In this document: piece by piece, positions 44,752-52,414 of the stretch
Position numbering within the stretch: the stretch's first letter is position 1
Layout of the letters: each line of letters starts with the position of its first letter
Assembly: GCF_004803895.1 (NCBI RefSeq)
Contig: NZ_CP021978.1
Location: 4,402,001-4,466,000 of the forward strand
DNA: 64,000 bases
Source of the DNA: Streptomyces hawaiiensis
GTDB taxonomy: Bacteria > Actinomycetota > Actinomycetes > Streptomycetales > Streptomycetaceae
Reading direction: 5' to 3'
Program-made: the position numbers and the translations under genes
The notes under the pieces: generated by a model
Told to the model about the DNA's origin: nothing
What the model saw: only the letters and a program-made list of their open reading frames with translations
Databases searched by the model: none

Positions 44752-45968
44752 GACAGGGACCGTACCCGCGCCGGCCGGGCGGAGGTCAGGCCGGCGGTGA
44801 AGACCAACGCGCCGTCCTGCCGCCCCGACACCCGTACGGTCACCTCCCCGGGGTGGTCTTCGAGGACCTCGGTCTCGATCCGGCACGGGCTGTGCAGCTC
44901 GGCGTACCGGGCGAACTCGGCCGTCATCCTGCCGGGCAGGAAGGGGTGCAGGCCGGACGCGGCGGTCGCGGCCTGGCGGGCCGCCTCGAACAGGACCATG
45001 CCGGGGACGTGGTCGTTGGGCCGCGGGAAGAGGACCGGGTGGCCCGTGTCGACGCGCAGGTTCCAGACGCCGGGGCGGTCGGCGGGGGCGAGGACGACGT
45101 CCTCGGCGCGGGCCCGTCCCGCGGTCTGCGGCGCGATGCCCGCCAGGAGCGGGACGGGCGTGTCCAGGGCGTTCAACTTCCCCGCCCGCAGGCGGCGGTA
45201 GGCGCGCGGGGAGGTGCAGCCGGTGCTGCCGGTGCCGCGGGCGACGAGCCGTCCCGCGCGGCGGAACTCCATCGTGGTCCGCATGCTGTGCAGCCCGCGG
45301 CCGCGGCGGCGGACCTCGGAGCACACGACGTCGAACTCGACCGGCTCGGCGGCGTCCGCCAACAGCAGCGCGGCCGGGTCGACGCGGACCGTCAGGTCCC
45401 ACATGACGAAGTGGGTGTCGGCCGGGGCGCCGAACTCGGCGTGCGCCAGCGCCATCGAGGCCTGCCGCAACGTTTCGCCCACGATCATCGGGTCCTGGTG
45501 GCGGTCGTCCACCGGGCCGAAGAAGGGGTGGGCGGCCGGCCAGTGCGCGGTGAACCGGAAACGGGTGTCGGAGATTCGGGTCCACCGGGCGGGGAAGACG
45601 TCCGTCTCGGCGGTGCGATGGGCGAGTTCCTTGGTGACGACGGTGTGGGAGCGGGGGGCGGGGCGCTCGGTGACGGGGGAGGGTGGCGAGGGTGCCGTGG
45701 ACTCGGCTGCGGCTGCGGCTGCGGGGGTGAGGGCGGCGGGCGGCGCCGTTTCGGTTTCGTCCGTGAGGGTGGCCGCGGGCAGCGCGGGTTCGTCGGCGGT
45801 GGTCGCCGACGGCGCGGGTTCCGCGGCGGCTGGTCTCGCCGGAGCGGTCTCTTGGGGCACGACGGTTTGTGGCGGGTTCTCGACGGTCGTAGCGGTTGCG
45901 TTTGCCGGACAGCCCTCGCGTCCGGTCTGATCCTCTGTGAGTGCGCTTAAAGGCCCTGTCTGCGGCAT
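44748..45968 (-). CDS. AfsA/ScbA-family gamma-butyrolactone synthase
   Basis: A 406-residue protein. The first 105 residues are Ala/Pro/Thr/Glu-rich and disordered, unlike usual AfsA proteins of about 300 residues. The rest is two AfsA repeats (hotdog fold): HWPAAHPFFGPVDDRHQDPMIVGETLRQASMALAHAEFG at about 140-178 and FPRPNDHVPGMVLFEAARQAATAASG at about 318-343. AfsA joins dihydroxyacetone phosphate and a beta-ketoacyl group to form the signal precursor. ATG 45968 follows GGGGG. It is divergent from the receptor gene at 46128, the classical scbA/scbR layout. Confidence 0.88.
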   Translation of the reverse strand: MPQTGPLSALTEDQTGREGCPANATATTVENPPQTVVPQETAPARPAAAEPAPSATTADEPALPAATLTDETETAPPAALTPAAAAAAESTAPSPPSPVTERPAPRSHTVVTKELAHRTAETDVFPARWTRISDTRFRFTAHWPAAHPFFGPVDDRHQDPMIVGETLRQASMALAHAEFGAPADTHFVMWDLTVRVDPAALLLADAAEPVEFDVVCSEVRRRGRGLHSMRTTMEFRRAGRLVARGTGSTGCTSPRAYRRLRAGKLNALDTPVPLLAGIAPQTAGRARAEDVVLAPADRPGVWNLRVDTGHPVLFPRPNDHVPGMVLFEAARQAATAASGLHPFLPGRMTAEFARYAELHSPCRIETEVLEDHPGEVTVRVSGRQDGALVFTAGLTSARPARVRSLS

Positions 45969-46014
45969 GAGAACCCCCAGGATCGGCTGCCTGGCCGCGG
46001 TCGACGCTTGACTA

Positions 46015-46040
46015 AGATACGGACGAGCCGGTTTTTTTCA
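46015..46040. promoter_or_regulatory. ARE operator between the synthase and receptor genes
   Basis: AGATACGGACGAGCCGGTTT begins at 46015 and continues into a T-run, fitting the ARE consensus as recalled in about 15 of 18 defined positions. It lies in the 159-base gap between the divergent AfsA-family and TetR genes, where ScbR-type receptors bind in S. coelicolor. Confidence 0.7.
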
Positions 46041-46127
46041 AAGGGTGAGCCAAGCCGCTGGGACAGGCACTCGCGCCCTCGCCACACAGCGACTTCACAG
46101 GGATCGACGGAGATCAGGAGGCACCCG

Positions 46128-46808
46128 ATGGCGCGACAGGAGCGCGCGATCCGCACCCGGCGGACCATCCTGGAGGCGGCGGCGGCCGTCTTCGACGAAC
46201 GCGGCTACACCTCGGCGACCATCGGCGAGATCCTGGACCGGGCCGGCGTCACCAAGGGCGCGCTGTACTTCCACTTCGGCTCCAAAGAGGAGCTGGCGGT
46301 GGGGGTGTTCGAGGAGCAGCTCGCGCTCGCGCTCCCGCCGCAGTCCAGCAGGCTCCAGGAACTCGTCGACTCCGGTCTGGTGATGGCCCGCCGGCTGCGG
46401 TACGAACCGCTGGTGCGGGCCAGTGTGGGCCTCGCCCTCGACCAGGGGGCCATGGACCTCGACCGCACCCCGGCCTTCCGGATGTGGATCGACCAGAACA
46501 CGCAGGTGCTGACCGAGGCGAAGACGCGCGGCGAGCTGTTGCAGCACGTGGACGTGGCGGAGACGGCGGAGCTGCTGGTCGGCAGCTTCTCCGGGGTGCA
46601 GCTGCTGTCCCAGCTGCGCTGCCAGCGGCAGGACCTGGAGCGCCGGGTCGTCGTGCTGTTCGAGCACTTCCTGCCCAGCATCACCGTGCCGGCGGTACTG
46701 GCCCGGCTCGACATCTCGGTGGCCCGGGCCGAGCGGGTGCTGGCGCAGGCGCGGACGCAGGAGGAAGCGGCGGCGCCGGCGCAGGCCTCCGTGCCCTCGG
46801 GGGCGTAG
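46128..46808 (+). CDS. TetR-family gamma-butyrolactone receptor (ScbR-like)
   Basis: A 226-residue regulator with the HTH MARQERAIRTRRTILEAAAAVFDERGYTSATIGEILDRAGVTKGALYFHFGSKEELAVGV, the strongest ScbR match in the window. The ligand domain contains the conserved tryptophan-type helix region PAFRMWIDQNTQVL near 117-130. It should repress itself and the synthase until the butyrolactone accumulates. ATG 46128 follows AGGAGGCACCC. The C-terminal 20 residues are Ala-rich. It is divergent from the AfsA-family gene across the ARE. Confidence 0.88.
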   Translation: MARQERAIRTRRTILEAAAAVFDERGYTSATIGEILDRAGVTKGALYFHFGSKEELAVGVFEEQLALALPPQSSRLQELVDSGLVMARRLRYEPLVRASVGLALDQGAMDLDRTPAFRMWIDQNTQVLTEAKTRGELLQHVDVAETAELLVGSFSGVQLLSQLRCQRQDLERRVVVLFEHFLPSITVPAVLARLDISVARAERVLAQARTQEEAAAPAQASVPSGA

Positions 46809-46834
46809 CCACCGCCGCACGCGCCCGGCACGGG

Positions 46835-46861
46835 TTGTCCACAGCTGTGGAGTTGTCCACA
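46835..46861. promoter_or_regulatory. Two perfect DnaA boxes upstream of the DUF2252 gene
   Basis: TTGTCCACA at 46835-46843 and again at 46853-46861, in the same orientation 18 bases apart, with a CTGTGG between them. They lie about 85 bases before the DUF2252 start. No gene lies between 46809 and 46945. Confidence 0.7.
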
Positions 46862-46945
46862 GGGTCTGACGCGTTTCGGCCGCCGGTTGTACGGTCGGCA
46901 CGAGTTGATGTTCGTGCGCGTGCGCGTGCGGGGGAGGCGGTCGGG

Positions 46946-48385
46946 ATGACCAGGGCAGGAGCTCAGGACGAGGGCGGAGCCAGGGCGAGGGACGGGGCGC
47001 CGCGCAGGCTGCCCAGGGTGCGGGGCTTCGCCGAGTGGCCGGCCGAGGGCTCGCCCAAGGACGAGGGCAAGGCCCTGCGCAAGCAGATCCCGCGCAGCGC
47101 GCACGCCACGCTCGACCTGGACGCGTCGCGGCCCGACGCGGTGAGCGCCGTCGAGGAGTCGGGCCGCGGGCGGCTGCCCGAGCTGGCCCCGATCCGGGTC
47201 GGCCGCATGGCCGCCACCCCGTTCGCGTTCCTGCGCGGCTCGGCGGGCCTCATGGCGTACGACCTGGCGCGCACGCCCATGACCAGGATCCGGGCCCAGC
47301 TCTGCGGCGACGCCCACGCGGCCAATTTCGGCCTGTACGGCGACGCCCGCGGCGGCCTGGTCATCGACCTGAACGACTTCGACGAAACGGTGCTCGGCCC
47401 CTGGGAGTGGGACCTCAAGCGCCTCGCGGCCTCCCTGGTGCTCGCGGGCCGGGTGGCGGGCGCCGACGAGGACCAGTGCCGCAAGGCGGCCTACGACGCG
47501 GCGGGCGCCTACCGCAGGACCATGCGGCTGCTGGCCGGACTCCCGGTGCTGGACGCGTGGAACGCCATCGCGGACGAGGAGCTCGTCTCCCACACGGACG
47601 CCCACGATCTGCTCGGCACGCTGGAGCGGGTCTCCGAGAAGGCCCGCCACAACACCAGCGGCCGCTTCGCGGCCAAGTCGACCGAGGCCACCGAGGACGG
47701 CGGGCGCCGCTTCGTCGACGCCCCGCCGGTGCTGCGGAGGGTCCCCGACGCGGAGGCCGCGGCGGTGGCCGCGTCCCTGGAGGAGTACGTCGGCACCCTG
47801 CAGGAGGACCGCCTGCCGCTCCTCGCCCGGCATGCGGTGCAGGACGTTGCCTTCCGGGTCGTCGGTACGGGCAGTGTCGGCACCCGGTCCTACGTCGTGC
47901 TGCTCCTGGACCACCGGGGCGAGCCGCTGGTGCTCCAGGTGAAGGAGGCGCGGGCGTCGGCGCTGGTACCGCATCTGGTGACGGCCGGTTTCGAGGCACC
48001 GCAGGCCGGTCACGAGGGCCGGCGCGTCGTGATGGGCCAGAAGCGGATGCAGGTGGTGAGCGACAACCTGCTGGGCTGGACGACGGTCGACGGCTTCCCC
48101 TTCCAGGTCCGCCAGTTCCGCAACCGCAAGGGCAGCGTCGATCCGGCCGCCCTGGCCGCCGACCAGATGGACGACTACGGCCGCATGACCGGTGCGCTCC
48201 TGGCCCGCGCGCACGCGCACAGCGCCGACCCGCGGCTCATCGCCGGGTACTGCGGGAAGAGCGATGAGCTGGACGAGGCGATGGTGGCTTTCGCCGTGGC
48301 CTATGCGGACCGGACCGAGGCGGATCACGCGGAGCTGGTGGCGGGGGTGAAGGCGGGGAAGGTCGCGGCGGAGATGGGGGTGTAG
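46946..48385 (+). CDS. DUF2252 family protein
   Basis: A 479-residue protein with the family core: TPFAFLRGSAGLMAYDLARTPMTRIRAQLCGDAHAANFGLYGDARGGLVIDLNDFDETVLGPWEWDLKRLAASL near 90-163 and the GTGSVGTRSYVVLLLDH turn near 308-324. The fold resembles aminoglycoside phosphotransferases/kinases (GDxHxxNF ... IDxNDFD), but the substrate of DUF2252 proteins is unknown. ATG 46946 follows GGGGGAGGCGG. Two DnaA boxes precede it. Confidence 0.9.
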   Translation: MTRAGAQDEGGARARDGAPRRLPRVRGFAEWPAEGSPKDEGKALRKQIPRSAHATLDLDASRPDAVSAVEESGRGRLPELAPIRVGRMAATPFAFLRGSAGLMAYDLARTPMTRIRAQLCGDAHAANFGLYGDARGGLVIDLNDFDETVLGPWEWDLKRLAASLVLAGRVAGADEDQCRKAAYDAAGAYRRTMRLLAGLPVLDAWNAIADEELVSHTDAHDLLGTLERVSEKARHNTSGRFAAKSTEATEDGGRRFVDAPPVLRRVPDAEAAAVAASLEEYVGTLQEDRLPLLARHAVQDVAFRVVGTGSVGTRSYVVLLLDHRGEPLVLQVKEARASALVPHLVTAGFEAPQAGHEGRRVVMGQKRMQVVSDNLLGWTTVDGFPFQVRQFRNRKGSVDPAALAADQMDDYGRMTGALLARAHAHSADPRLIAGYCGKSDELDEAMVAFAVAYADRTEADHAELVAGVKAGKVAAEMGV

Positions 48386-48387
48386 GG

Positions 48388-48710
48388 GCTTATGGGGTGC
48401 GGGGTGCGGGGTGCGGTGGCGGGCTTGCGGCGTGAGGGCGGCGGGGCCGGGGGGGAGGGCTGAGGGCTGAGGGGTCGAAGCCGGCGGGTTGTGGGTGCGG
48501 GTGCGGGGTTGAGGGCTGAGAGGTGGAGGCCGGCGGGTTTCGGGCTGCGGGCTCGCGGGCGCGGGCTCGCGGGTTCGGGCTGCCGGCCCGCGGGGTCGGG
48601 CTCGCGGTTTCCGGGTGCTGGCTGTGGGCTCGCGGGTTCGGGCTCGGGCTCGCGGGCTTGCGGGTCAGGGCTGCCGGCTGCGAGTGGCGGGCTGCTGCCT
48701 GTGGCGCTGG
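48388..48710. repeat. G-rich degenerate repeat tract
   Basis: About 320 bases in which the + strand is mostly G, with repeated words such as GGGCTCGCGGGTTCGGGCT and GGTGCGGGGTGCGGGGTGCG. Several frames are open by composition only, and none looks coding. Runs of GGG at short intervals could form G-quadruplexes. It lies between the DUF2252 and J-domain genes and includes no other feature. Confidence 0.75.
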
Positions 48711-48796
48711 CCGCCGGGTCCCTCCGGCGGTAGGTCGACGCCCCGGGCCGTCCTCTGGGGCACTGACCCGGCCGGTCCGTCACCTAGGCTGGTCGG

Positions 48797-49624
48797 GTGA
48801 CGACCCCGGAAGCTGACCAGGATGGTGGCGACGCCGCACGCCCCGAGGCGCGGCTGGAGCGGGCCGTGCGGGCCGCCGAGCAGGCGTTGATCGAGTACGA
48901 GATCGCGGTGGAGACCTTCCGCGTCGAGGTCGAGAACTTCTCCCGGCTGCACGAACAGAAGCTCGGCCCGCTGTACGCCCGGCTCGAGGAGCTGGACGCC
49001 CGGATCCTGGAGGCGAGAGCCGCCCGCAGCGGCGACCCCGCGGACCGGCAGCGGGCGGAGGAGGCCAGGTCGCGACTCGCCCCCATCCCCGGCGTCGAGG
49101 AACTGCTGCACGGCTGGATGGACGGCACCGGTCTGTTCCCGGAGGCCTCCGCGATGCTCGCGGACCAGCCGGTCCGGCCCCCGCAGCGGGTCCGCCCCAG
49201 CGAGGAGGCCCGCAAGCTGTACCGCGACCTCGCCCGCAAGGCCCACCCGGACCTGGCGCAGGAGGAGGAGGAACGCCGGCGGCGCGAGGAGTTCATCACG
49301 CGGGTCAACGCCGCCTACGCCCGGGGCGACGAGGCCGAGCTGCGCGAACTCGCCGAGGAGTGGGCCAAGGGACCCGAGCTGAAGCGGGGTCCGAGCCGCG
49401 CCGAGGAGCTCTACGCCCGCCTCGAATGGCTCGCCCAGCGCAAGGAACTGCTCGGTCTGCTCGCCCGGGAGCTGGAGGACGGCGCCATCGGCCACATGCT
49501 CCAGCTGGCCCCGGACGACCCGGACCGGCTCCTGGACGAGATCGGGCAGGGGCTGAGCGCCCAGGTCACCGAGCGGGAGGCGGAGCTGGCCGCGCTGCTC
49601 GGCGAGGGCCAGGGCCAGGGCTGA
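48797..49624 (+). CDS. J-domain protein
   Basis: A 275-residue, highly charged helical protein. Near residues 130-185 lies a J-domain-like stretch, SEEARKLYRDLARKAHPDLAQEEEERRRREEFITRVNAAYARGDEAELRELA, with the diagnostic HPD tripeptide. J-domains stimulate DnaK ATPase. The parts before (coiled-coil, 20-80) and after are unassigned. The start is GTG 48797. Similar proteins are common in Streptomyces; the client is unknown. Confidence 0.8.
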   Translation: MTTPEADQDGGDAARPEARLERAVRAAEQALIEYEIAVETFRVEVENFSRLHEQKLGPLYARLEELDARILEARAARSGDPADRQRAEEARSRLAPIPGVEELLHGWMDGTGLFPEASAMLADQPVRPPQRVRPSEEARKLYRDLARKAHPDLAQEEEERRRREEFITRVNAAYARGDEAELRELAEEWAKGPELKRGPSRAEELYARLEWLAQRKELLGLLARELEDGAIGHMLQLAPDDPDRLLDEIGQGLSAQVTEREAELAALLGEGQGQG

Positions 49625-49671
49625 GCCGCGCCCCGGCCGGTGCTCTCGCCGGTTCCGGTAGCGTCGGACGC

Positions 49672-50019
49672 ATGAGTTTTGGAGCTGGTGTGCCCACGGT
49701 CGCGGTCGCGGACCTCAAGGACGGCGACTTCCTGCTGGACGTCCGGGAGGACGACGAGTGGAAGGCCGGTCACGCCGACGGGGCGTTGCACATCCCCATC
49801 AGCGAGTTCGTCGCCCGGTACGGCGAATTGACCGAGGCCTCCCCGCAGGACGGCCGGGTCCATGTGATCTGCCGTTCGGGCGGCCGGTCCGCCCAGGTCA
49901 CGATGTACCTGGCCCAGCAGGGCATCGACGCCGTGAACGTCGACGGTGGCATGCAGGTGTGGGAGGCGGCGGGCCGTCCGGTCGTGACGGACGACGGGCA
50001 GCAGGGGTTCGTCCTCTAG
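49672..50019 (+). CDS. Rhodanese-like sulfurtransferase domain protein
   Basis: A 115-residue single rhodanese domain: FLLDVREDDEWKAGHADGALHIPISEF, the active Cys67 in VICRSGGRSAQ, and NVDGGMQVWEAAGRPV. It could transfer sulfane sulfur; no specific partner is evident. ATG 49672 was chosen because the product then begins MSFGAGVPTVAVADL at the domain boundary. It lies 47 bases after the J-domain gene. Confidence 0.92.
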   Translation: MSFGAGVPTVAVADLKDGDFLLDVREDDEWKAGHADGALHIPISEFVARYGELTEASPQDGRVHVICRSGGRSAQVTMYLAQQGIDAVNVDGGMQVWEAAGRPVVTDDGQQGFVL

Positions 50020-50120
50020 GGGGTGTCGGGCAGACCCCCATGGCCGCCGACCGGCAGTCGACGTGACCGTGCGGACTGGGTTGCCGGCTAGTCCCACCCG
50101 TCCGTCCCCGGCCCTCGCGG

Positions 50121-51254
50121 TCAGGCCAGCGGGTGGGCCGCCAGCAGGTCGCCCAGGGCCTCTTCGTGTGCCGCGGCGGGGCCGAGCGACAGTTCCAGGT
50201 GCTTGGCCCAGGCGTGGTAGCGGTGCAGGGGGTAGTCCACGTCGGCGCCGAACCCGCCGTGCAAGTGCTGTGCGGTCTGCACGACCCGGCGGACACCCTC
50301 CGCCGCCCAGATCTTGGCGACGGCCACGTCACCGGCGGCGGGCAGCGGGCCGGGAGCCCCGGAGGCGATCCGCCAGGCGGCCTGCCACAGGGTGGCCTCC
50401 ATCGCGCGCAGGTCGATGTAGCGGTCGGCGGCCTGCACGGCGACGGCCTGGAAGGTCGCGATCGGGAACCCGAACTGCTCCCGCTTGCCCGTGTACTCCC
50501 CGGTCATCCTCAACACACGCTCGCCGAGCCCGAGCGCCAGCGCGCACGTCCCGGTGGCCAGCAGATCCCGCAGCCACTCCCACGCCCCGCCGGTGTCGAT
50601 CACGTCCCGGGCGGCGAGCCGGGCCGACTCCAGCCGCAGCTCGCCGAGTCGCTCGCCGCTGGTGGAGAACTGCTCGGCGAGGACGACGCCCTCGTGCCCG
50701 CGCGGCACCAGGGCCAGTAGGGTCCGGCCGGTGCCGGTGTGCGCGGGGACGAGCGTGACGTCCGCGTCGTAGGCCCACGGCACCGCAGTCTGCACCCCGT
50801 CCAGCACCCAGGTCCCGCCGTCCTGCCGGGCGGTCACGGCCTGCTCGGCCGGGTCGTGGCCGGTGCGGCCGTGTGCGGCGACGGTCAGGACGGTCTCGCC
50901 CCGGCCGGCCCGGGCGAGCAGATCCGCCTTCGCCTCTTGCCCGCCGTAGGCCTGGACGGCCGCAGCCGCGGCGCTGTTCTCCAGCAGGGGCACCCTGGCC
51001 AGCACCCCCGCCGACTCCCGCAGGACCAGGCACAGCGCGACGGCGTCCAGGCCGGACCCGCCGTACCGGGCGTCGAGCAGCAGGCTCAGCAGGTCCGCTT
51101 CGGCGAGCCTGGCCCACAGGGCGCGGTCGTACGTCTCGGCGACGGCGCCCGGGGTGAGGGCCGGGCTGGGCACGGCGTCGGGCACGACCCCGGCGAACAC
51201 GCCCCTCGCCGCCTCGGCCGCCGCCTGCTGCTCCTCGGTGAAGGTGAAGTCCAC
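50121..51254 (-). CDS. Acyl-CoA dehydrogenase family protein
   Basis: A 377-residue flavoprotein: MDFTFTEEQQAAAEAARGVF start, the lid helices, and the C-terminal YTGKREQFGFPIATFQAVAVQAADRYIDLRAME and QTAQHLHGGFGADVDYPLHRYHAWAK typical of the family. The usual catalytic glutamate position could not be confirmed by eye. It oxidises an acyl-CoA, substrate unknown. The start is GTG 51254. It is unlikely to be part of the butyrolactone cassette, from which four unrelated genes separate it. Confidence 0.88.
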   Translation of the reverse strand: MDFTFTEEQQAAAEAARGVFAGVVPDAVPSPALTPGAVAETYDRALWARLAEADLLSLLLDARYGGSGLDAVALCLVLRESAGVLARVPLLENSAAAAAVQAYGGQEAKADLLARAGRGETVLTVAAHGRTGHDPAEQAVTARQDGGTWVLDGVQTAVPWAYDADVTLVPAHTGTGRTLLALVPRGHEGVVLAEQFSTSGERLGELRLESARLAARDVIDTGGAWEWLRDLLATGTCALALGLGERVLRMTGEYTGKREQFGFPIATFQAVAVQAADRYIDLRAMEATLWQAAWRIASGAPGPLPAAGDVAVAKIWAAEGVRRVVQTAQHLHGGFGADVDYPLHRYHAWAKHLELSLGPAAAHEEALGDLLAAHPLA

Positions 51255-51385
51255 GGTGGCTGTCCTTCCGGCGATCCCGTTGAGCTGACGGGGCGTCAAG
51301 ATAGAACAGGTTCTAGAAGAAGGGAATGGGTGTACGGGCGGGCGCCGTAGGGTGTCACTCCTGCGGACGACCGGCCGGGGTGCCC

Positions 51386-51394
51386 TGTGGATAA
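51386..51394. promoter_or_regulatory. Perfect DnaA box (reverse) upstream of the DUF5819 gene
   Basis: TGTGGATAA, the complement of TTATCCACA, lies in the 377-base gap between the acyl-CoA dehydrogenase and DUF5819 starts. An imperfect TGTGGACCA follows at about 51411. Nothing else was seen in the interval. Confidence 0.55.
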
Positions 51395-51631
51395 CCTGCG
51401 GGGGTCCCCTGTGGACCAGGGGGACCGCGGCTCTGGGACGGTCGCACTCGCCGTACGGTCGGCCTCCCGGTGTGGCGACGGCCACGGGCGGACCGGCGGA
51501 CAGGGGCTGTGCCCGGGTGGGTGTCCTGAGTACCGTGCCCGTGCCGACGCCGCGCATCGCCGCGCGGGCGGTACGACGCCCTCGCGGCCGGGCGGACGGA
51601 ACGACGGACCGGGATCGTGGAACGGGGCGGA

Positions 51632-52414
51632 ATGGACGCGTACGACGAGGGCTCGAACGCCCGGCACGGCCCGGACGCGCCGAGCCGCCCGGCCCCGCCC
51701 CCGGAGCAGGGCGCACCGGCGGACGCCGCCGAGCCGTACCCGCTCGGTGAACTCCGTACCGGCGTGGCCGCGCTCTCACCGCGCTACCAGATCGTGGTCG
51801 CCCTGGCGCTCGCGGTCGTCGCCATCGGGGTGTGTGTGCATCTGGGGATGACGTTCCTGCACGTCGCACCGGCGAACACGGTCACCAAGACGCACGGCGA
51901 GGCCGTGGACGACTGGATCTATCCGGAGTTCGAGCAGAACTGGAAGCTCTTCGCGCCGAACCCGCTCCAGCAGAACATCTCGATCCAGGTCCGCGCCGGG
52001 GTGCGCGGGCCGGACGGGATGACGCTGACCACCGGCTGGTACGACCTGTCCGCCGAGGACGGCAGGGCCATCGACGGCAACCTGCTGCCCAGCCATACCC
52101 AGCAGAACGAGCTGCGCCGGGCCTGGGACTTCTTCGTCGCGACGCACGACAGCGAGAACCGCCCGGTGGGCCTGCGCGGCTCGCTCTCGGAGTCGTATCT
52201 GCGCCGGATCATGGTGCTGCGCCTCGACCGCGACGACGCGGTGCGGGCGGCGACCGGGGGCGCCGGTGTCATCGAGCGGGTGCAGGTGCGCTCCCGGACC
52301 AGCAATGTGCCGCCGCCCCCCTGGAGCCGGGAGAAGGTCTCCACGACGCCGTCCTACCGGGAGCTGCCGTGGTGGAAGGTCTCGCGGGACGAGGCCGGGG
52401 GAGGCGTGCGGTGA
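51632..52414 (+). CDS. DUF5819 family membrane-anchored protein
   Basis: A 260-residue protein. The first 45 residues are disordered. A membrane helix (about 53-75, IVVALALAVVAIGVCVHLGMTFL) is followed by an extracytoplasmic domain with YPEFEQNWKLFAPNPLQQNISIQVRAGV. DUF5819 proteins are regularly paired with an HTTM protein, as here. ATG 51632 has GGGGCGGA upstream; GTG 51617 is an alternative. The stop overlaps the HTTM start by four bases. No enzymatic role is known. Confidence 0.8.
   Translation: MDAYDEGSNARHGPDAPSRPAPPPEQGAPADAAEPYPLGELRTGVAALSPRYQIVVALALAVVAIGVCVHLGMTFLHVAPANTVTKTHGEAVDDWIYPEFEQNWKLFAPNPLQQNISIQVRAGVRGPDGMTLTTGWYDLSAEDGRAIDGNLLPSHTQQNELRRAWDFFVATHDSENRPVGLRGSLSESYLRRIMVLRLDRDDAVRAATGGAGVIERVQVRSRTSNVPPPPWSREKVSTTPSYRELPWWKVSRDEAGGGVR

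Noticed and set aside
48491..48816. Several frames of 60-97 codons in the G-rich tract
   Set aside because: Products are only Gly, Arg, Ala, Ser and Leu words produced by the base composition; no start signals.
50121..51254. The acyl-CoA dehydrogenase as an avenolide-type biosynthesis enzyme of the signalling cassette
   Set aside because: It is over 3 kb away behind three other unrelated genes, in another orientation, with no ARE-like site in front.
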